This document shows, one piece after another, positions 28,409 to 39,201 of a stretch of 64,000 nt of DNA (position 1 is its first letter; the number at the start of each line of letters is the position of its first letter). The stretch comes from Shewanella sp. c952 (lineage in GTDB: Bacteria; Pseudomonadota; Gammaproteobacteria; Enterobacterales; Shewanellaceae). The stretch covers positions 42,390 to 106,389 of the forward strand of contig NZ_BPEW01000014.1 of assembly GCF_019654975.1 (NCBI RefSeq), read 5' to 3'. Under the pieces are notes generated by a model, which was not told the DNA's origin, did no database searches, and was given only the letters and a program-made list of their open reading frames with translations. Position numbers and translations under genes: made by a program.

Positions 28409-28894
28409 CTGGTTGTTACCAATTATCCTAACGTGCCGATCTCTACCTCTAATGTAGCGACTGACTCTGCGCGCACGGATAACCAACAGCGTCCACCGGT
28501 ATTGCCGCCACCACAAGCCAGTAAAGGTCATGAAGAGCGCGCCTTTAACCCGCAAAATGAACGTACCGCTGAGCAAGCTCAAGCGCAGGCCAACCTACGT
28601 GGTTCAGTGCAGGAAAAACAGCAAGGTGGGTCACAACAGGAGCAATCTCAGCAGGAGCAACAAAAGCGTCCACCAGCACTGGATTTAAAACAGCTATTGA
28701 GTTACCGCTCACCGTTAAAGCGCAGTGACATCAAGCTGCCAAATCAGCCCGCAGAGAAACAAGCATCGGCAGAAAGTAAACATTTACCGAATGAAACGTT
28801 ACAGTTCTACCGCGCCTTTGGTGCACATATAGAGGCATTTTATCAAACTCGGACTCAGCCAAAATCTGAGCCCGATATGCTTACCACTGTATAA
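28409..28894 (+). CDS. Glutamine-rich protein of unknown function
   Basis: A roughly 161-residue hydrophilic protein with a Pro-rich section (RPPVLPPPQ) and a central Gln/Glu-rich stretch (28600-28675), no signal peptide and no membrane segment. The conserved-looking ends are VVTNYPNVPISTSN and FYRAFGAHIEAFYQ. ATG 28409 has GGAA 6 bases upstream; an ATG 15 bases earlier is possible. It lies 72 bases after bioH on the same strand. Its function is unknown; I take the disordered composition to suggest a linker or scaffold protein. Confidence 0.65.
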   Translation: MVVTNYPNVPISTSNVATDSARTDNQQRPPVLPPPQASKGHEERAFNPQNERTAEQAQAQANLRGSVQEKQQGGSQQEQSQQEQQKRPPALDLKQLLSYRSPLKRSDIKLPNQPAEKQASAESKHLPNETLQFYRAFGAHIEAFYQTRTQPKSEPDMLTTV

Positions 28895-28896
28895 AG

Positions 28897-30843
28897 TTAC
28901 TGCTTCTTGTCGCTATATAATCCGTGCTGGTAAGCCATACTTCCCCATAGTGCCCACCCCAAAGCAGTTTCTTTCATCTCATCGGGCTGAGTTTTAGGAT
29001 GAAGCTTTTCTGCATCCACATCGTAAACAAAGCCTGCTGCAGGCTTCTCTGGGCGCAAAATCACCACATCGTCACCACGAAGATAAGCCATGTTTTTGTT
29101 GTACTGCATTAACGCACGTCCAGGCCAGTCATCTGGAGTTTTGGTCAAGTCGCGACCCAACATCGGATAGTTGTCACTCACGCCCATTAAAGAGAGTACA
29201 GTCGGCCCTAAATCTATTTGGCTGGTCACACGAGTATCCAGTTTTGGTTCTATCCCTTCGCCTAAAATCAAACCCGGAATACGGAATCTTGAAATAGGCA
29301 CCAGTTCAGCACCACCGACGCGGCTATCATGGTCTGCCACCACCACAAAAATAGTATCTTTCCAGTAGTCAGACTGTTTGGCTTTTTTGAAGAATTCACC
29401 CACGGCATAATCGGCATATTTGACGGCATTATTCACCGTTTGCTTAGGTTGCTCATACAATTCAATACGGCCATCAGGAAACTCAAATGGATCGTGATTA
29501 CTTGAACTAAAGACCAAGCTGAAGAAAGGCTGTCCTTCATTATGCATGCGCTCAAACTCATCATTTGCCCGATTCATTAAGTCTTCATCAGAAGCGCCCC
29601 AAGAACCGACAAAATTTGGATTCGTGTAATCTGACTCATCAACAATATCAGTAAAACCATTACCTAAGAAAAAGCTACGCATATTATCGAAGTGGCTTTC
29701 ACCGCCATAAATAAACTGATTGCGGTAGCCATGCTCTTTTAATAGCGACGCTAAGGTAAAGAAACCTGTTTGGCTGCGACCTAGCTTTACCACTGAACGC
29801 GCTGGAGTCGGAGTAAACCCTGTCACTACGGCCTCAATTCCACGTACAGAGCGAGTACCAGTGGCGTACATACGTTCAAACGCCCACGCCTCTTTCGAGA
29901 GCTCATCAATATTAGGCGTTAATGGTAAACCACCTAAACTGCCAACAAATCGGGCACCAAGGCTTTCTTGTAAAATAATCACCAAGTTCTTTGGTTTACC
30001 TTGATAGCTGGCAGTGTTCTTAGAAATACTCGGGTACTCATCAGACAAGAAGTCAGTTAATGGCCTGCCGCTTTCACGACGAATAATATTAACCACGTCC
30101 TCTTTAGGCAGTTTGCCGTATATCTTGGCAGCATCGGCTTCATTGCCCATTTGCTTAATAGCAAACACTAAAGAGTAAGCTGAGTTAGTCACTAATGAGT
30201 TGACTAGCGGATCGCTCGAAAAGGCGACCAGAGAAGGGTTAAGTGGACGATGTCCCAGGCTTGAACGCGCACCTAACAGCGCGATAACTATCACTAACAC
30301 GCCTAATACTGGACGCCAATACCAACGAGGATAGGTTTGCTTTTGGCTTATTAGGTAACCACTTAGCTTCCAACCACCAAAAATCACAGCACCACTAATA
30401 AGTGCAGATAAAATCAATTCAAACTTTCTACCCGCCCACAGCATTGAAAACACTTCTTTAGGGTAAATTAAGTATTCGACATATAACCTGTTCGGTCTAA
30501 CACCATATTCAGCAATAAATGAAGGTGTTGATATCTCAAGGAAGACTAAAGTGAGGAGGCCAAGCGTCAGCCAAACACGTAATATTTTGTTCCAGATTTG
30601 ACCAATCAAGTGCTCGCCAGAAAAAATAGCGGTACCGAGCGCTGCGGCGCCCCAAAGCCAACACATAGTCGCAAAATCGACACGTAAGCCCTGTAGCAAT
30701 AAATGTGACCAACCAGCAGCGACATCAACACGATCAAACTGCCAAATCGCCAACCCTAATCGACTGAGCATAATGATCACTAACGAGATAGCGGCAAAGA
30801 TTATAATGGGGCGAAACGGCCCTAAAGTATGTGAACGAGTCAA
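28897..30843 (-). CDS. LtaS/MdoB-like membrane sulfatase-fold phosphoglycerol transferase
   Basis: A 648-residue protein with about five N-terminal membrane helices and a large C-terminal periplasmic alkaline-phosphatase-superfamily domain. Metal and nucleophile regions are visible: NLVIILQESLGARFVG, the threonine in YATGTRSVRGIEAV, and VVADHDSRVGG. Such enzymes move phosphoglycerol (or phosphoethanolamine) groups to glycans or lipids; in Gram-negatives osmoregulated periplasmic glucans are one target. The substrate here is not known. Confidence 0.85.
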   Translation of the reverse strand: MTRSHTLGPFRPIIIFAAISLVIIMLSRLGLAIWQFDRVDVAAGWSHLLLQGLRVDFATMCWLWGAAALGTAIFSGEHLIGQIWNKILRVWLTLGLLTLVFLEISTPSFIAEYGVRPNRLYVEYLIYPKEVFSMLWAGRKFELILSALISGAVIFGGWKLSGYLISQKQTYPRWYWRPVLGVLVIVIALLGARSSLGHRPLNPSLVAFSSDPLVNSLVTNSAYSLVFAIKQMGNEADAAKIYGKLPKEDVVNIIRRESGRPLTDFLSDEYPSISKNTASYQGKPKNLVIILQESLGARFVGSLGGLPLTPNIDELSKEAWAFERMYATGTRSVRGIEAVVTGFTPTPARSVVKLGRSQTGFFTLASLLKEHGYRNQFIYGGESHFDNMRSFFLGNGFTDIVDESDYTNPNFVGSWGASDEDLMNRANDEFERMHNEGQPFFSLVFSSSNHDPFEFPDGRIELYEQPKQTVNNAVKYADYAVGEFFKKAKQSDYWKDTIFVVVADHDSRVGGAELVPISRFRIPGLILGEGIEPKLDTRVTSQIDLGPTVLSLMGVSDNYPMLGRDLTKTPDDWPGRALMQYNKNMAYLRGDDVVILRPEKPAAGFVYDVDAEKLHPKTQPDEMKETALGWALWGSMAYQHGLYSDKKQ

Positions 30844-31146
30844 AATAGTAATCCTAATTTATTCTGTGAACGCTTTCTATGAAGCGTTTTCCAATTAGTT
30901 CAGACCTCCATGTCGACAATAAGTTTCAAATTTAAAGCGGGCTATAACATATCCTTTACTAGGTTATATTCAAGCTATTTAAACGTTATCGCTTAGTTAC
31001 AGTCATTTTAACTAACATAGCGCACATTTTTGCCTTCATTAACTATTTCAATCAGTATAAAAATTTGCTCGCTCAGCGAGCGTTTAATGGTTGTGAGGTG
31101 AGTGAAGAGCATAGTAAAACTAGGAGACCTGATATAGATTGAGCAC
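30844..31146. other. Intergenic region with a partial repeat
   Basis: The stretch includes a partial copy of the element A end (31049-31085: CAATCAGTATAAAAATTT followed by the palindrome GCTCGCTCAGCGAGC), without a matching opposite end. The rest shows nothing I can name. Confidence 0.45.
31049..31085. repeat. Solo end related to MITE-like element A
   Basis: It shares CAAT-AGTATAAA and the CGCTCAGCGAG core with 20551-20581. No partner inverted repeat is found nearby, so it is a remnant or a solo element. Confidence 0.5.
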
Positions 31147-31184
31147 AAAAAAGCCTCAACAGATATCACACCTGTTGAGGCTTA
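31147..31184 (-). terminator. Terminator of tex
   Basis: On the minus strand, stem AAGCCTCAACAG/CTGTTGAGGCTT (31151-31162 and 31172-31183) is followed by a T-run (31147-31152). Confidence 0.85.
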
Positions 31185-31202
31185 TAGCCGATAATTTTTG
31201 GG

Positions 31203-33542
31203 TTACTTTTTCATTTTGGCAAACGCATCAGCAAAAGCATTACCCATAGCTGCATTTGCAGGCTGTTTTGGCTTAGCTTTACTGTGTGACTGAGACGGTG
31301 ATTTGGCCCCCTGATGCTTAGTTGCATTATTTGAAGGACGCGGTGCTGTTTTCGGTGCCTCGCCTGCTTTATCAGTCAAGCGCATGCTAAGGCCAATACG
31401 ACGCCTTTCAGCATCCACTTCCATCACTTTAACTTTGACAATATCACCAGCTTTAACCACTTTATGCGGATCATCGATAAACTTCTCAGTCATCGAAGAG
31501 ATATGCACTAATCCATCTTGGTGTACGCCTACATCAACAAAGGCACCAAAATTAGTCACATTAGTGACCACACCTTCTAAGATCATGTCAGGCTTAAGGT
31601 CGCCTATCTGCTCAACACCCTCTTTAAAGGTCGCCGTTTTAAATTCACCACGAGGATCGCGCCCAGGCTTATCAAGCTCCGCCAAAATATCTGTCACCGT
31701 TGGCAGGCCAAAATCACTGGTGATAAAGTCTTTAGCGTCGATGCTGGTTAATAGTTCGCTATTACCGACTAAGCTGGCTACTGATTGTTGCTTTGCACTA
31801 GCGATAGTCTCAACCAGAGAATAGGCCTCAGGGTGAACAGATGATGCATCTAATGGGTTTTCCGCATCGCTGATCCGCAAGAATCCAGCTGCTTGCTCAT
31901 AGGCTTTTGGCCCTAAACGCGCAACTTTAAGTAATGACTTACGGTTGGCAAATCGTCCCTGTTCATCACGGTGAGTCACAATATTTCGTGCCAAGGTTTT
32001 ATTAAGCCCAGCCACTTGCGCCAGCAGTGCAGCCGATGCCATATTCACGTCAACACCCACACCATTCACACAATCTTCAACCACTGCCTCAAGCGCGGTA
32101 GAAAGCATGCTTTGGCTAACATCATGTTGATATTGGCCCACACCAATCGCTTTCGGTTCAATTTTTACTAATTCGGCTAACGGATCTTGTAAACGGCGTG
32201 CAATCGATACCGCACCGCGAATAGACACATCAATATCTGGGAACTCTTCAGAGGCAAGTTCAGAAGCCGAATACACAGATGCGCCCGCTTCGCTGACCAT
32301 CACTTTGGTCAAGCTAGGCAGCTCCGCTTTTACCATGGTGATCAATTCAGCGGCTAACTTGTCTGTTTCACGCGACGCAGTGCCATTACCAACCGCAATA
32401 AGTTCAACTTTGTGCATTTTAGCCAAATTAGCCAAGGTTCTAACTGACTTATCCCATTGCTTTTGCGGAGCATGAGGGAAGATCGTAGTATGTGCCACCA
32501 GCTTGCCAGTGTTATTTACAATTGCCACTTTAACGCCGCTTCGTAGGCCAGGATCTAAGCCCAATGTCGCTTTAGCACCCGCAGGAGCAGCCATTAGTAG
32601 GTCGCCTAAGTTACGCGCAAATACATTAATCGCTTCGCTTTCGGCATCATCTCGCATACGGCCAAAGAACTCTGTTTCCATTTGTAGCGCGATTTTGACT
32701 CGCCAAGTGGCGCTCACTACCGTCTTTAACCATTGATCAACGGCACTGTTGTTCAGTTCCAGCTTGAAGTGCTCAGCAATAATCACCTCACAGTAGCTAG
32801 CTTGCTTCGCTTCTTTGGCAGGATCAGCATTGATACTTAAGCTCAACATACCTTCATTACGACCGCGCAGCATTGCGAGGGCGCGATGCGATGGCACCTT
32901 AGTTAGCTTTTCTGAATGCTCAAAGTAATCTCTAAATTTGGCACCCTCTTTCTCTTTACCTTTAGCCATGCGGCTTTCAAGCACAGCATTTTGCTTAACG
33001 TGAGTACGGATCTTTTGCAGTAACTCGGCATCTTCGGCAAAGCGCTCCATTAAAATAAAACGCGCACCATCTAATACTGATTTGCTATCGGTAAAGCCCG
33101 CTGCAGCATTGATAAATTCAGCTGCCTTTGCTTCACAATCAGCATTGCGATTAGCAAGCAATAAATCAGCCAATGGCTCAATACCCGCTTCAATAGCGAT
33201 CAAACCTTTAGTACGACGCTTAGGCTTGTAAGGCAGGTAGAGATCTTCTAAGCGGGTTTTACTATCAGCAGCATTTATTGCAGCTTTCAGCTCAGGGGTT
33301 AATTTACTCTGGGCTTCGATGCTCGATAAAATCACGTTACGACGCTCATTAAGATCACGTAAGTAGCTAAGGCGACTGTTCAATGTACGCAGTTGCACAT
33401 CATCAAGTCCACCCGTTGCTTCTTTACGGTAGCGAGCAATAAACGGGACTGTTGCACCGTCATCCAGTAATGAAATCGTATCGTTAACTTGCTGAAGACG
33501 CACGTTTAATTCTTCAGCAATAAGCTGTGCAATGTTTTGCAT
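31203..33542 (-). CDS. tex: Tex (YhgF) RNA-binding transcription accessory protein
   Basis: At about 779 residues: the N-terminal Tex helical region ([21 protein letters not shown]), a YqgF/RuvC-like domain ([17 protein letters not shown]), a helix-hairpin-helix segment, and a C-terminal S1 RNA-binding domain ([26 protein letters not shown]). A basic low-complexity tail follows. It acts in transcription/RNA processes and is widely conserved. ATG 33542 is preferred; a TTG 18 bases upstream is the alternative. The greB-ompR neighbourhood fits the E. coli gene order loosely. Confidence 0.95.
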   Translation of the reverse strand: MQNIAQLIAEELNVRLQQVNDTISLLDDGATVPFIARYRKEATGGLDDVQLRTLNSRLSYLRDLNERRNVILSSIEAQSKLTPELKAAINAADSKTRLEDLYLPYKPKRRTKGLIAIEAGIEPLADLLLANRNADCEAKAAEFINAAAGFTDSKSVLDGARFILMERFAEDAELLQKIRTHVKQNAVLESRMAKGKEKEGAKFRDYFEHSEKLTKVPSHRALAMLRGRNEGMLSLSINADPAKEAKQASYCEVIIAEHFKLELNNSAVDQWLKTVVSATWRVKIALQMETEFFGRMRDDAESEAINVFARNLGDLLMAAPAGAKATLGLDPGLRSGVKVAIVNNTGKLVAHTTIFPHAPQKQWDKSVRTLANLAKMHKVELIAVGNGTASRETDKLAAELITMVKAELPSLTKVMVSEAGASVYSASELASEEFPDIDVSIRGAVSIARRLQDPLAELVKIEPKAIGVGQYQHDVSQSMLSTALEAVVEDCVNGVGVDVNMASAALLAQVAGLNKTLARNIVTHRDEQGRFANRKSLLKVARLGPKAYEQAAGFLRISDAENPLDASSVHPEAYSLVETIASAKQQSVASLVGNSELLTSIDAKDFITSDFGLPTVTDILAELDKPGRDPRGEFKTATFKEGVEQIGDLKPDMILEGVVTNVTNFGAFVDVGVHQDGLVHISSMTEKFIDDPHKVVKAGDIVKVKVMEVDAERRRIGLSMRLTDKAGEAPKTAPRPSNNATKHQGAKSPSQSHSKAKPKQPANAAMGNAFADAFAKMKK

Positions 33543-33831
33543 ATAATGAAGTGATGCCAAATAGATAATATTGCGCTCAAGATACCACAGCTAGGCAGCA
33601 ATTTTAATGTCGTCGCGCGCGCTTTTAACCCTGAAAAATGGAATTTGCTAATTTAATTGATTAAAAATAGTCCGTCAGCAACAGCACACTGTCATTGATA
33701 CAGAAGAAAAAGTAGCAATAAACACTGCATCAATGGTTAAACTTGACCATTACTCTTGCTGCTTAGTTTCTATTAGTACCCTTGCTTTAACTCCCTTATA
33801 CTGCTGATAAAACCAACAAAAAATCAAACTA

Positions 33832-34020
33832 ATGACCGATAACCTACCCGATTACTTTTCGATTAACGCTTGGCAGATTGATTGCCAGCGAAATCTTGCG
33901 TGGCTAGGCGATAAAAAAGTATTGGTAGAACCCGAGAGTGTATCTATATTGCAGCAGGCAACGATTACTGGAGTTACTTGGAGATCAGCGGTTCAACAGG
34001 TGGCAGCACCGTTATTTTAG
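33832..34020 (+). pseudogene. Remnant of a winged-helix regulator N-terminus
   Basis: A 62-codon ORF reading FSINAWQIDCQRNLAWLG and then VLVEPESVSILQQ resembles the start of a CadC/OmpR-type winged-helix domain (FxIGxWxVxPxxNxI, then LEPKxMxVL). It ends abruptly and no sensor or remaining DNA-binding helices follow in any frame I can see. It is probably the truncated relic of a regulator; alternatively a small protein of unknown role. Confidence 0.4.
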
Positions 34021-34070
34021 AGTTTGATACCGAGGGGGGTCGTTAGTAAAAACAGTATAAATTTTAGTAA

Positions 34071-34098
34071 AAAGCCCGAATATCGATATTCGGGCTTT
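34071..34098. terminator. Terminator downstream of greB (perfect palindrome)
   Basis: The 28-base sequence 34071-34098 reads AAAGCCCGAATATC and then its exact complement. A-runs and T's lie on both sides, so it can end transcription in either direction. Confidence 0.85.
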
Positions 34099-34135
34099 CA
34101 TAAAACCGCAATAACTAGATGATAACCAGTTCAAG

Positions 34136-34621
34136 CTAAGATGGCTCAAACCCTTGGTAGGAAATACGGTTGATATACCAAACTTGCTCACCTGCTGGAG
34201 TATGTATCACAGCTTCGTCATCGACCTCTTTTTTCAAAAGGCCCCGCGCCATGGGGGAGTCGATTGAGATGTAGTCATTACGGCCAAAAATCTCATCGTA
34301 ACCAACGATTTTAAAGCTGCGCTTTTCACCATCATCATTCTCGATTTCAACCCAAGCGCCAAAAAATACCTTGCCCTCTTGCGCTGGTGAGTAATCAACA
34401 ACCTGTACATTTTCGATAGTTTTGCGCAAATAGCGTACTCTACGGTCTATTTCACGTAGTTTCTTTTTATTAAATGTGTAGTCAGCATTTTCGCTTCTAT
34501 CTCCTAAACTCGCAGCCCAGCTGACAATTTTAGTGATTTCAGGTCGGTGCTCACGCCATAAGTAATTAAGCTCTTTTTGCAATTTGTCGAAACCTTCACG
34601 GGTGACGATATTCGTTCTCAT
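34136..34621 (-). CDS. greB: Transcription elongation factor GreB
   Basis: A 161-residue protein with the N-terminal coiled coil carrying the acidic tip (ENADYTFNKKKLREIDRR, following LGDRSENADY) and a C-terminal FKBP-like domain (ISIDSPMARGLLKKEVDDEAVIHTPAGEQVW). It enters the RNA polymerase secondary channel and stimulates transcript cleavage in backtracked complexes. The tip sequence and the neighbourhood (divergent from ompR-envZ) favour GreB over GreA. Confidence 0.95.
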   Translation of the reverse strand: MRTNIVTREGFDKLQKELNYLWREHRPEITKIVSWAASLGDRSENADYTFNKKKLREIDRRVRYLRKTIENVQVVDYSPAQEGKVFFGAWVEIENDDGEKRSFKIVGYDEIFGRNDYISIDSPMARGLLKKEVDDEAVIHTPAGEQVWYINRISYQGFEPS

Positions 34622-34975
34622 ACGGACTACTTTTTAGAAGGAAATGATAATCTGTGGCCAAAAATCATAGCATATTTTAGTGCTATCACTGAATTTTCGC
34701 GCTAGGGGAAAATATGCTTTTTAACTAACAGTGCGGCAAATAACAGTTTGTTCAATTTAGTTACAATTTACAAACAGCGTTAGAATGATGATTATTGCAC
34801 TATTTTTCAATAACCTAATCATAAAACAAACTTTCATTCATGACCTTAAAGCTAGCTTTTACTCATTAGCGGCTAGTCATCAACATGTTAAAGCGGCTAT
34901 ATTAAGCTAATTCATATTCAATATCAGCCAGTTGCCTAATACCTACTTGGCTTCCTAGCAAAAAGGATCCTACGC
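34622..34975. other. greB-ompR divergent intergenic region
   Basis: 354 bases without a gene, rich in A and T. It must hold the greB and ompR promoters. I see no strong operator or hairpin. Confidence 0.4.
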
Positions 34976-35701
34976 ATGGGACAAGAAACCTCAAAAATTC
35001 TCGTGGTCGACGATGATATGAGGCTACGCGCCTTATTGGAGCGTTACTTGATGGAGCAAGGTTATCAAGTCCGCAGTGCAGCCAATGCGGAACAGATGGA
35101 TCGCTTATTGGAGCGTGAAAACTTCCACCTGTTAGTATTAGACTTAATGCTACCTGGTGAAGATGGCCTTTCAATATGTCGCCGACTACGCCAAGTCGGT
35201 AACCCAATCCCGATTGTCATGCTGACGGCTAAAGGTGATGAAGTCGATAGGATTATCGGTCTTGAACTCGGTGCCGATGATTACCTGCCAAAACCGTTTA
35301 ACCCGCGAGAGCTACTGGCGCGAATTAAAGCGGTAATGCGTCGTCAAACTCCAGAAGTTCCAGGAGCACCGACACAGCAGGAGGAGGAGATCACCTTTGG
35401 TGAATTCTCGCTTAATCTCGCTACTCGCGAAATGCATCATGGCGAAGAAGCGATTGCGCTCACAAGCGGTGAGTTTGCAGTATTAAAAGTACTTGTTAGC
35501 CACCCACGCGAACCTTTATCACGCGATAAGTTAATGAACCTTGCCCGTGGTCGCGACTACTCCGCACTGGAACGTTCTATCGATGTGCAGGTTTCACGCT
35601 TGCGCCGCTTGATTGAAGTCGATGCCGCTAACCCGCGTTATATTCAAACGGTTTGGGGCCTAGGTTATGTGTTTGTGCCTGATGGCGCTTCACGAAAGTA
35701 A
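34976..35701 (+). CDS. ompR: Response regulator OmpR
   Basis: At 241 residues: receiver domain with phospho-acceptor Asp56 (VLDLMLPGEDGL), the acidic pair VVDDDMRLR and Lys in YLPKPFNPRELLARI, then a winged-helix DNA-binding domain (LTSGEFAVLKVLVSHPREPLSRDKLMNLARGRDYSALERSIDVQ). It controls porins and other osmotically regulated genes. Its stop lies 3 bases before the envZ ATG. Confidence 0.97.
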   Translation: MGQETSKILVVDDDMRLRALLERYLMEQGYQVRSAANAEQMDRLLERENFHLLVLDLMLPGEDGLSICRRLRQVGNPIPIVMLTAKGDEVDRIIGLELGADDYLPKPFNPRELLARIKAVMRRQTPEVPGAPTQQEEEITFGEFSLNLATREMHHGEEAIALTSGEFAVLKVLVSHPREPLSRDKLMNLARGRDYSALERSIDVQVSRLRRLIEVDAANPRYIQTVWGLGYVFVPDGASRK

Positions 35702-35704
35702 TAT

Positions 35705-37021
35705 ATGAAAAAGAGATGGTGGCACCGCGTAACGCCCCGCAGTTCTTTCAGTCAAACAGTGATGTTAATTGGCTGTCTGCTGCTGACCAATCAACTGGTG
35801 TCTTATCTCTCGGTGGCGGTTTATTTTATTAAGCCCAGCTACCAGCAAATCAACCAACTTATTGCTCGTCAAGTAAAACTACTTTTTGTCGACGGCGTAG
35901 ATGTTGGCCGTGAACACCTAACTATGGTGGATGCGCTCAATGCCAAAGTACGTGACGATGCGATGCAGTTTTATAATCAAAAAGATGCACGCCAAGCTGG
36001 TATCGAACGGGCAACTTATTATGGTTTCCTGTCGTCACAGATGTCTGAATATCTGGGCGGTGAAGCTGAAGTGCGCATTGCACAAGGAGAAGAGTTTGAA
36101 ATTTGGATCCGCCCACCACAAGCCCCCTCAATATGGATTAAAGTGCCACTCGCTGGATTAAACGAGAAAAACCTCTCGCCATTGACCCTCTATTTAATGG
36201 TGATTGGCGCACTTAGTGTTGCTGGCGGTTGGTGGTTTGCGCGTCAGCAAAACCGGCCTCTAAGGCGCTTACAAAAAGCAGCGACAGCGGTATCTCGCGG
36301 TGACTATCCTGATCCCCTGCCCTTGAGTGGCTCGACTGAAATTGTTGAAGTGACCAATACTTTCAACCAGATGTCTCACGGCATGAAACAGTTAGAGCAA
36401 GATAGAGCCTTGTTGATGGCGGGGATTTCCCACGACTTAAGAACCCCTTTGACTCGCATTCGATTAGCATCTGAGATGATGGTCGAAGAAGATCAATATC
36501 TTAAAGATGGCATAGTGCATGACATTGAGGATATGGACGCCATTATTAATCAATTCATCTCTTACATCCGCCAAGATCAAGAGGGAACCCGTGAACCTGA
36601 GCAGATCAATGAGCTGATTAATGATGTGATCCAAGCAGAGTCAAACCGTGAAGGCATTATTGAATCGGATCTCAGTGATTGCCCAGCCGTTCCCATGCAG
36701 GGAATCGCCATTAAACGGATCTTGAGCAATTTGGTTGAAAATGCCTACCGCTATGGTAATGGCTGGGTAAGAATAAGCTCACAATATAATGGTAAAGTGC
36801 TTGGCTTTAGTGTTGAGGATAACGGCCCAGGTATTGAGGAGTCACAAATCCCTAAACTGTTCGAACCTTTCACTCAGGGTGACACTGCCCGCGGCAGTGT
36901 TGGCTCTGGGTTAGGCTTAGCGATTATTAAGCGGATTGTTGATCGCCACCAAGGCAAAGTCATTCTCACCAACCGCAGTGAAGGCGGACTACATGCCCAA
37001 GTTTGGTTACCACTAGAATAA
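35705..37021 (+). CDS. envZ: Osmosensor histidine kinase EnvZ
   Basis: A 438-residue protein with two membrane helices (about 17-38 and 158-175) around a periplasmic domain, a HAMP domain, dimerisation/phosphotransfer helix with His243 ([20 protein letters not shown]), and a HATPase domain ([31 protein letters not shown]). It phosphorylates and dephosphorylates OmpR. Operon with ompR. Confidence 0.97.
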   Translation: MKKRWWHRVTPRSSFSQTVMLIGCLLLTNQLVSYLSVAVYFIKPSYQQINQLIARQVKLLFVDGVDVGREHLTMVDALNAKVRDDAMQFYNQKDARQAGIERATYYGFLSSQMSEYLGGEAEVRIAQGEEFEIWIRPPQAPSIWIKVPLAGLNEKNLSPLTLYLMVIGALSVAGGWWFARQQNRPLRRLQKAATAVSRGDYPDPLPLSGSTEIVEVTNTFNQMSHGMKQLEQDRALLMAGISHDLRTPLTRIRLASEMMVEEDQYLKDGIVHDIEDMDAIINQFISYIRQDQEGTREPEQINELINDVIQAESNREGIIESDLSDCPAVPMQGIAIKRILSNLVENAYRYGNGWVRISSQYNGKVLGFSVEDNGPGIEESQIPKLFEPFTQGDTARGSVGSGLGLAIIKRIVDRHQGKVILTNRSEGGLHAQVWLPLE

Positions 37022-37145
37022 CAATATCAATACTGAACGATAGTTATTTTTCAAGTTGCCACTTCAGAACAATGTTTTTCTAATTCGCTGTTTCTCTGTA
37101 ATTTTTTTGTAATCTAAGTGACATATTCTAACGCCATCTTTTTAG

Positions 37146-39104
37146 ATGTCGGTCAACGGAATGAAAATTTCAACTCTGTCACTCTCTGCATCCGCAGTAT
37201 TATTATTCATTGCAGCATCACTCGCAGGGGTGGTGTTTTGGAGTAGTGAAGAGCGACAATTTATTGAGCAACAAACCTTAGAATTACAGCAGATCCAAAG
37301 AACATTTCTGGTAGAGATAAGACGCGAGCTTGATAGCTACCTGTCCAGTGGTGATGCTAGTAAACTTGAACAAGCAAAGCTCAATCTAGCTGAAATTCAA
37401 GCCGACATAGCTCAACAAGAAAGTGTCGAAGTCCTCCCCTTACAAGCTGCGATTAGCAGTTTTGTGCTCGCACTCGATAATGATTACCGCGCAGCAGGTA
37501 AGCTCGCGGGTAACCCACGGCAACTGCTTGCCCATGCTGAATCAGAGATGCTCGATTATAATCGACGCCTAGCCGATTATGCTTTTCAAGGCTTGCAGCA
37601 ACAGCCAGATCTTGCCAATAAATATCTAGCGCTAACCCGAGAGCTTCCTCCATTAGTTTATGGTTTATCTCAAGTCACTGATGGTTACTTAATCGGCAAA
37701 GAACAACGTCTAAAATCAATGTTAGACAGTCTGATTACAGAGCTCAATGTTTGGCATGATACGCTCGATACCCTGCCGCTTATTGGCATCTATGAAACAG
37801 TGGAGGTCGATGAATTTGCTCTCGGCGATGATGAGGGCGAAGAGATAGAGATCGGTGACAACGCTCGTAGCGAGCTATTGAGCCTGAGTAACCGCTATAA
37901 CAAAGAGGTCAATAACACTCACTCACTGCTCATTGATAACCAGCGCACTCAACAAGCAATGACCCAAGATATCGCTAATATAGAGCAACTTTTACTCGCA
38001 TTAGGTCTAGAGCAACAGCAACATAATCAGCAGTTAAAGCAAGAACTCAGCATGGCAATTTATATCATGGTGTCAGTACTGATTGTGTTCGCAATTGGTT
38101 ACTTAGTGCTGCAACAGCGCCGAGTGATAAAACCGTTAAAGCATCTTAACCGTGCCTTTCACAAATTAAGTGAATCAAACAGTCGCGAGCGACTTGCGAT
38201 ACAGCGCCGCTGTGAAACAGGCCAGATTGCAGGCCACTTTAATCAACTTCTACATCGATTTGAAAAAGAGGATGAGAGCCAAAGAGAGCAAATAACTCAG
38301 GTTTCTCAATCTCTAAGTTTGCTGGTTGAACGTATTTCGCATATTTCAGCCAGTACAGGACAAACTCAAAAGATTGTACTCACAGCCCAAGATCAAACCG
38401 AACACATCCGTGAATTAGCACAAGATGTGAGTCAAACATCTGAGCAAGTGGAACACAGTGCACAACAAACAATGCAGCAGATGCAGCTTAGCCAGCAAGA
38501 AGCACAGGCGGTACTGGATGCGACAGAAGAATCGCAAACTGCGGTATCTCATTGTCATCAGTCACTTTCGAGCTTAACGACCTCCGTCTCTGATGTATCA
38601 CGGATCATTGATGTCATTAGCAACATCGCCGAACAAACCAACTTACTTGCACTCAATGCCGCTATCGAAGCGGCGAGAGCTGGCGAACAAGGGCGTGGTT
38701 TTGCAGTAGTTGCAGATGAAGTCCGTAATCTTTCACAACGAACGCAAATATCGCTAAAAGAGATCATGCAGATCCTCAATCAACTCACTCAAGCCAATAC
38801 CGATCTAGATACCCGAGTGCAAGGTATTGAAGAAACTACATTACTGCAAAAACAACGTGCTCAGAGCCTTTGGCAAGTAGCACAAAGTGTGCAATCTCAA
38901 GCAAGTGAAATGGCAAGCACAGCCAAGCAGGGAGCAAATAGCACCCTAGAGCAGGTGAGTTACCTCGATGATTTTATTACAGCGATGAATAGTCTTAAAA
39001 ATCACGCCCAAGCCGCGTCACAACAAAGTGAAGAGATAGCAAAAGAGGTTGAACTCAGCGTTGAAAATATAGAGGTCAGCCTAGGGATTAAAGCAAGCGT
39101 TTAA
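37146..39104 (+). CDS. Methyl-accepting chemotaxis protein
   Basis: A 652-residue receptor with two membrane segments (about residues 13-33 and 302-325) around a large helical periplasmic domain, then a HAMP-like segment ([14 protein letters not shown]) and the cytoplasmic signalling domain. The MCP hairpin tip [20 protein letters not shown], with [18 protein letters not shown], is intact (near residue 490-530). The ligand is unknown. ATG 37161 is a possible alternative start. It stands alone, transcribed in the same direction as envZ, 124 bases after it. Confidence 0.93.
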   Translation: MSVNGMKISTLSLSASAVLLFIAASLAGVVFWSSEERQFIEQQTLELQQIQRTFLVEIRRELDSYLSSGDASKLEQAKLNLAEIQADIAQQESVEVLPLQAAISSFVLALDNDYRAAGKLAGNPRQLLAHAESEMLDYNRRLADYAFQGLQQQPDLANKYLALTRELPPLVYGLSQVTDGYLIGKEQRLKSMLDSLITELNVWHDTLDTLPLIGIYETVEVDEFALGDDEGEEIEIGDNARSELLSLSNRYNKEVNNTHSLLIDNQRTQQAMTQDIANIEQLLLALGLEQQQHNQQLKQELSMAIYIMVSVLIVFAIGYLVLQQRRVIKPLKHLNRAFHKLSESNSRERLAIQRRCETGQIAGHFNQLLHRFEKEDESQREQITQVSQSLSLLVERISHISASTGQTQKIVLTAQDQTEHIRELAQDVSQTSEQVEHSAQQTMQQMQLSQQEAQAVLDATEESQTAVSHCHQSLSSLTTSVSDVSRIIDVISNIAEQTNLLALNAAIEAARAGEQGRGFAVVADEVRNLSQRTQISLKEIMQILNQLTQANTDLDTRVQGIEETTLLQKQRAQSLWQVAQSVQSQASEMASTAKQGANSTLEQVSYLDDFITAMNSLKNHAQAASQQSEEIAKEVELSVENIEVSLGIKASV

Positions 39105-39201
39105 TAAAAGGTACATTTCTTGGTAACCTTTCTGTTAAAACCAGCTAAAATGAAATTACTTTCAAGAGCGTATTGCTGGATTTAACTATTATAGGGACAT
39201 C

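Noticed and set aside
28115..28582. 155-codon minus-strand ORF overlapping bioH and the Gln-rich gene
   Set aside because: It is antisense to two better-supported genes and its composition (rich in Arg, His, Leu) is typical of a shadow frame.
31384..31824. 146-codon ORF antisense to tex
   Set aside because: It lies wholly inside the tex S1 region on the other strand and looks like a codon-bias shadow (rich in Ser, Thr, Pro).
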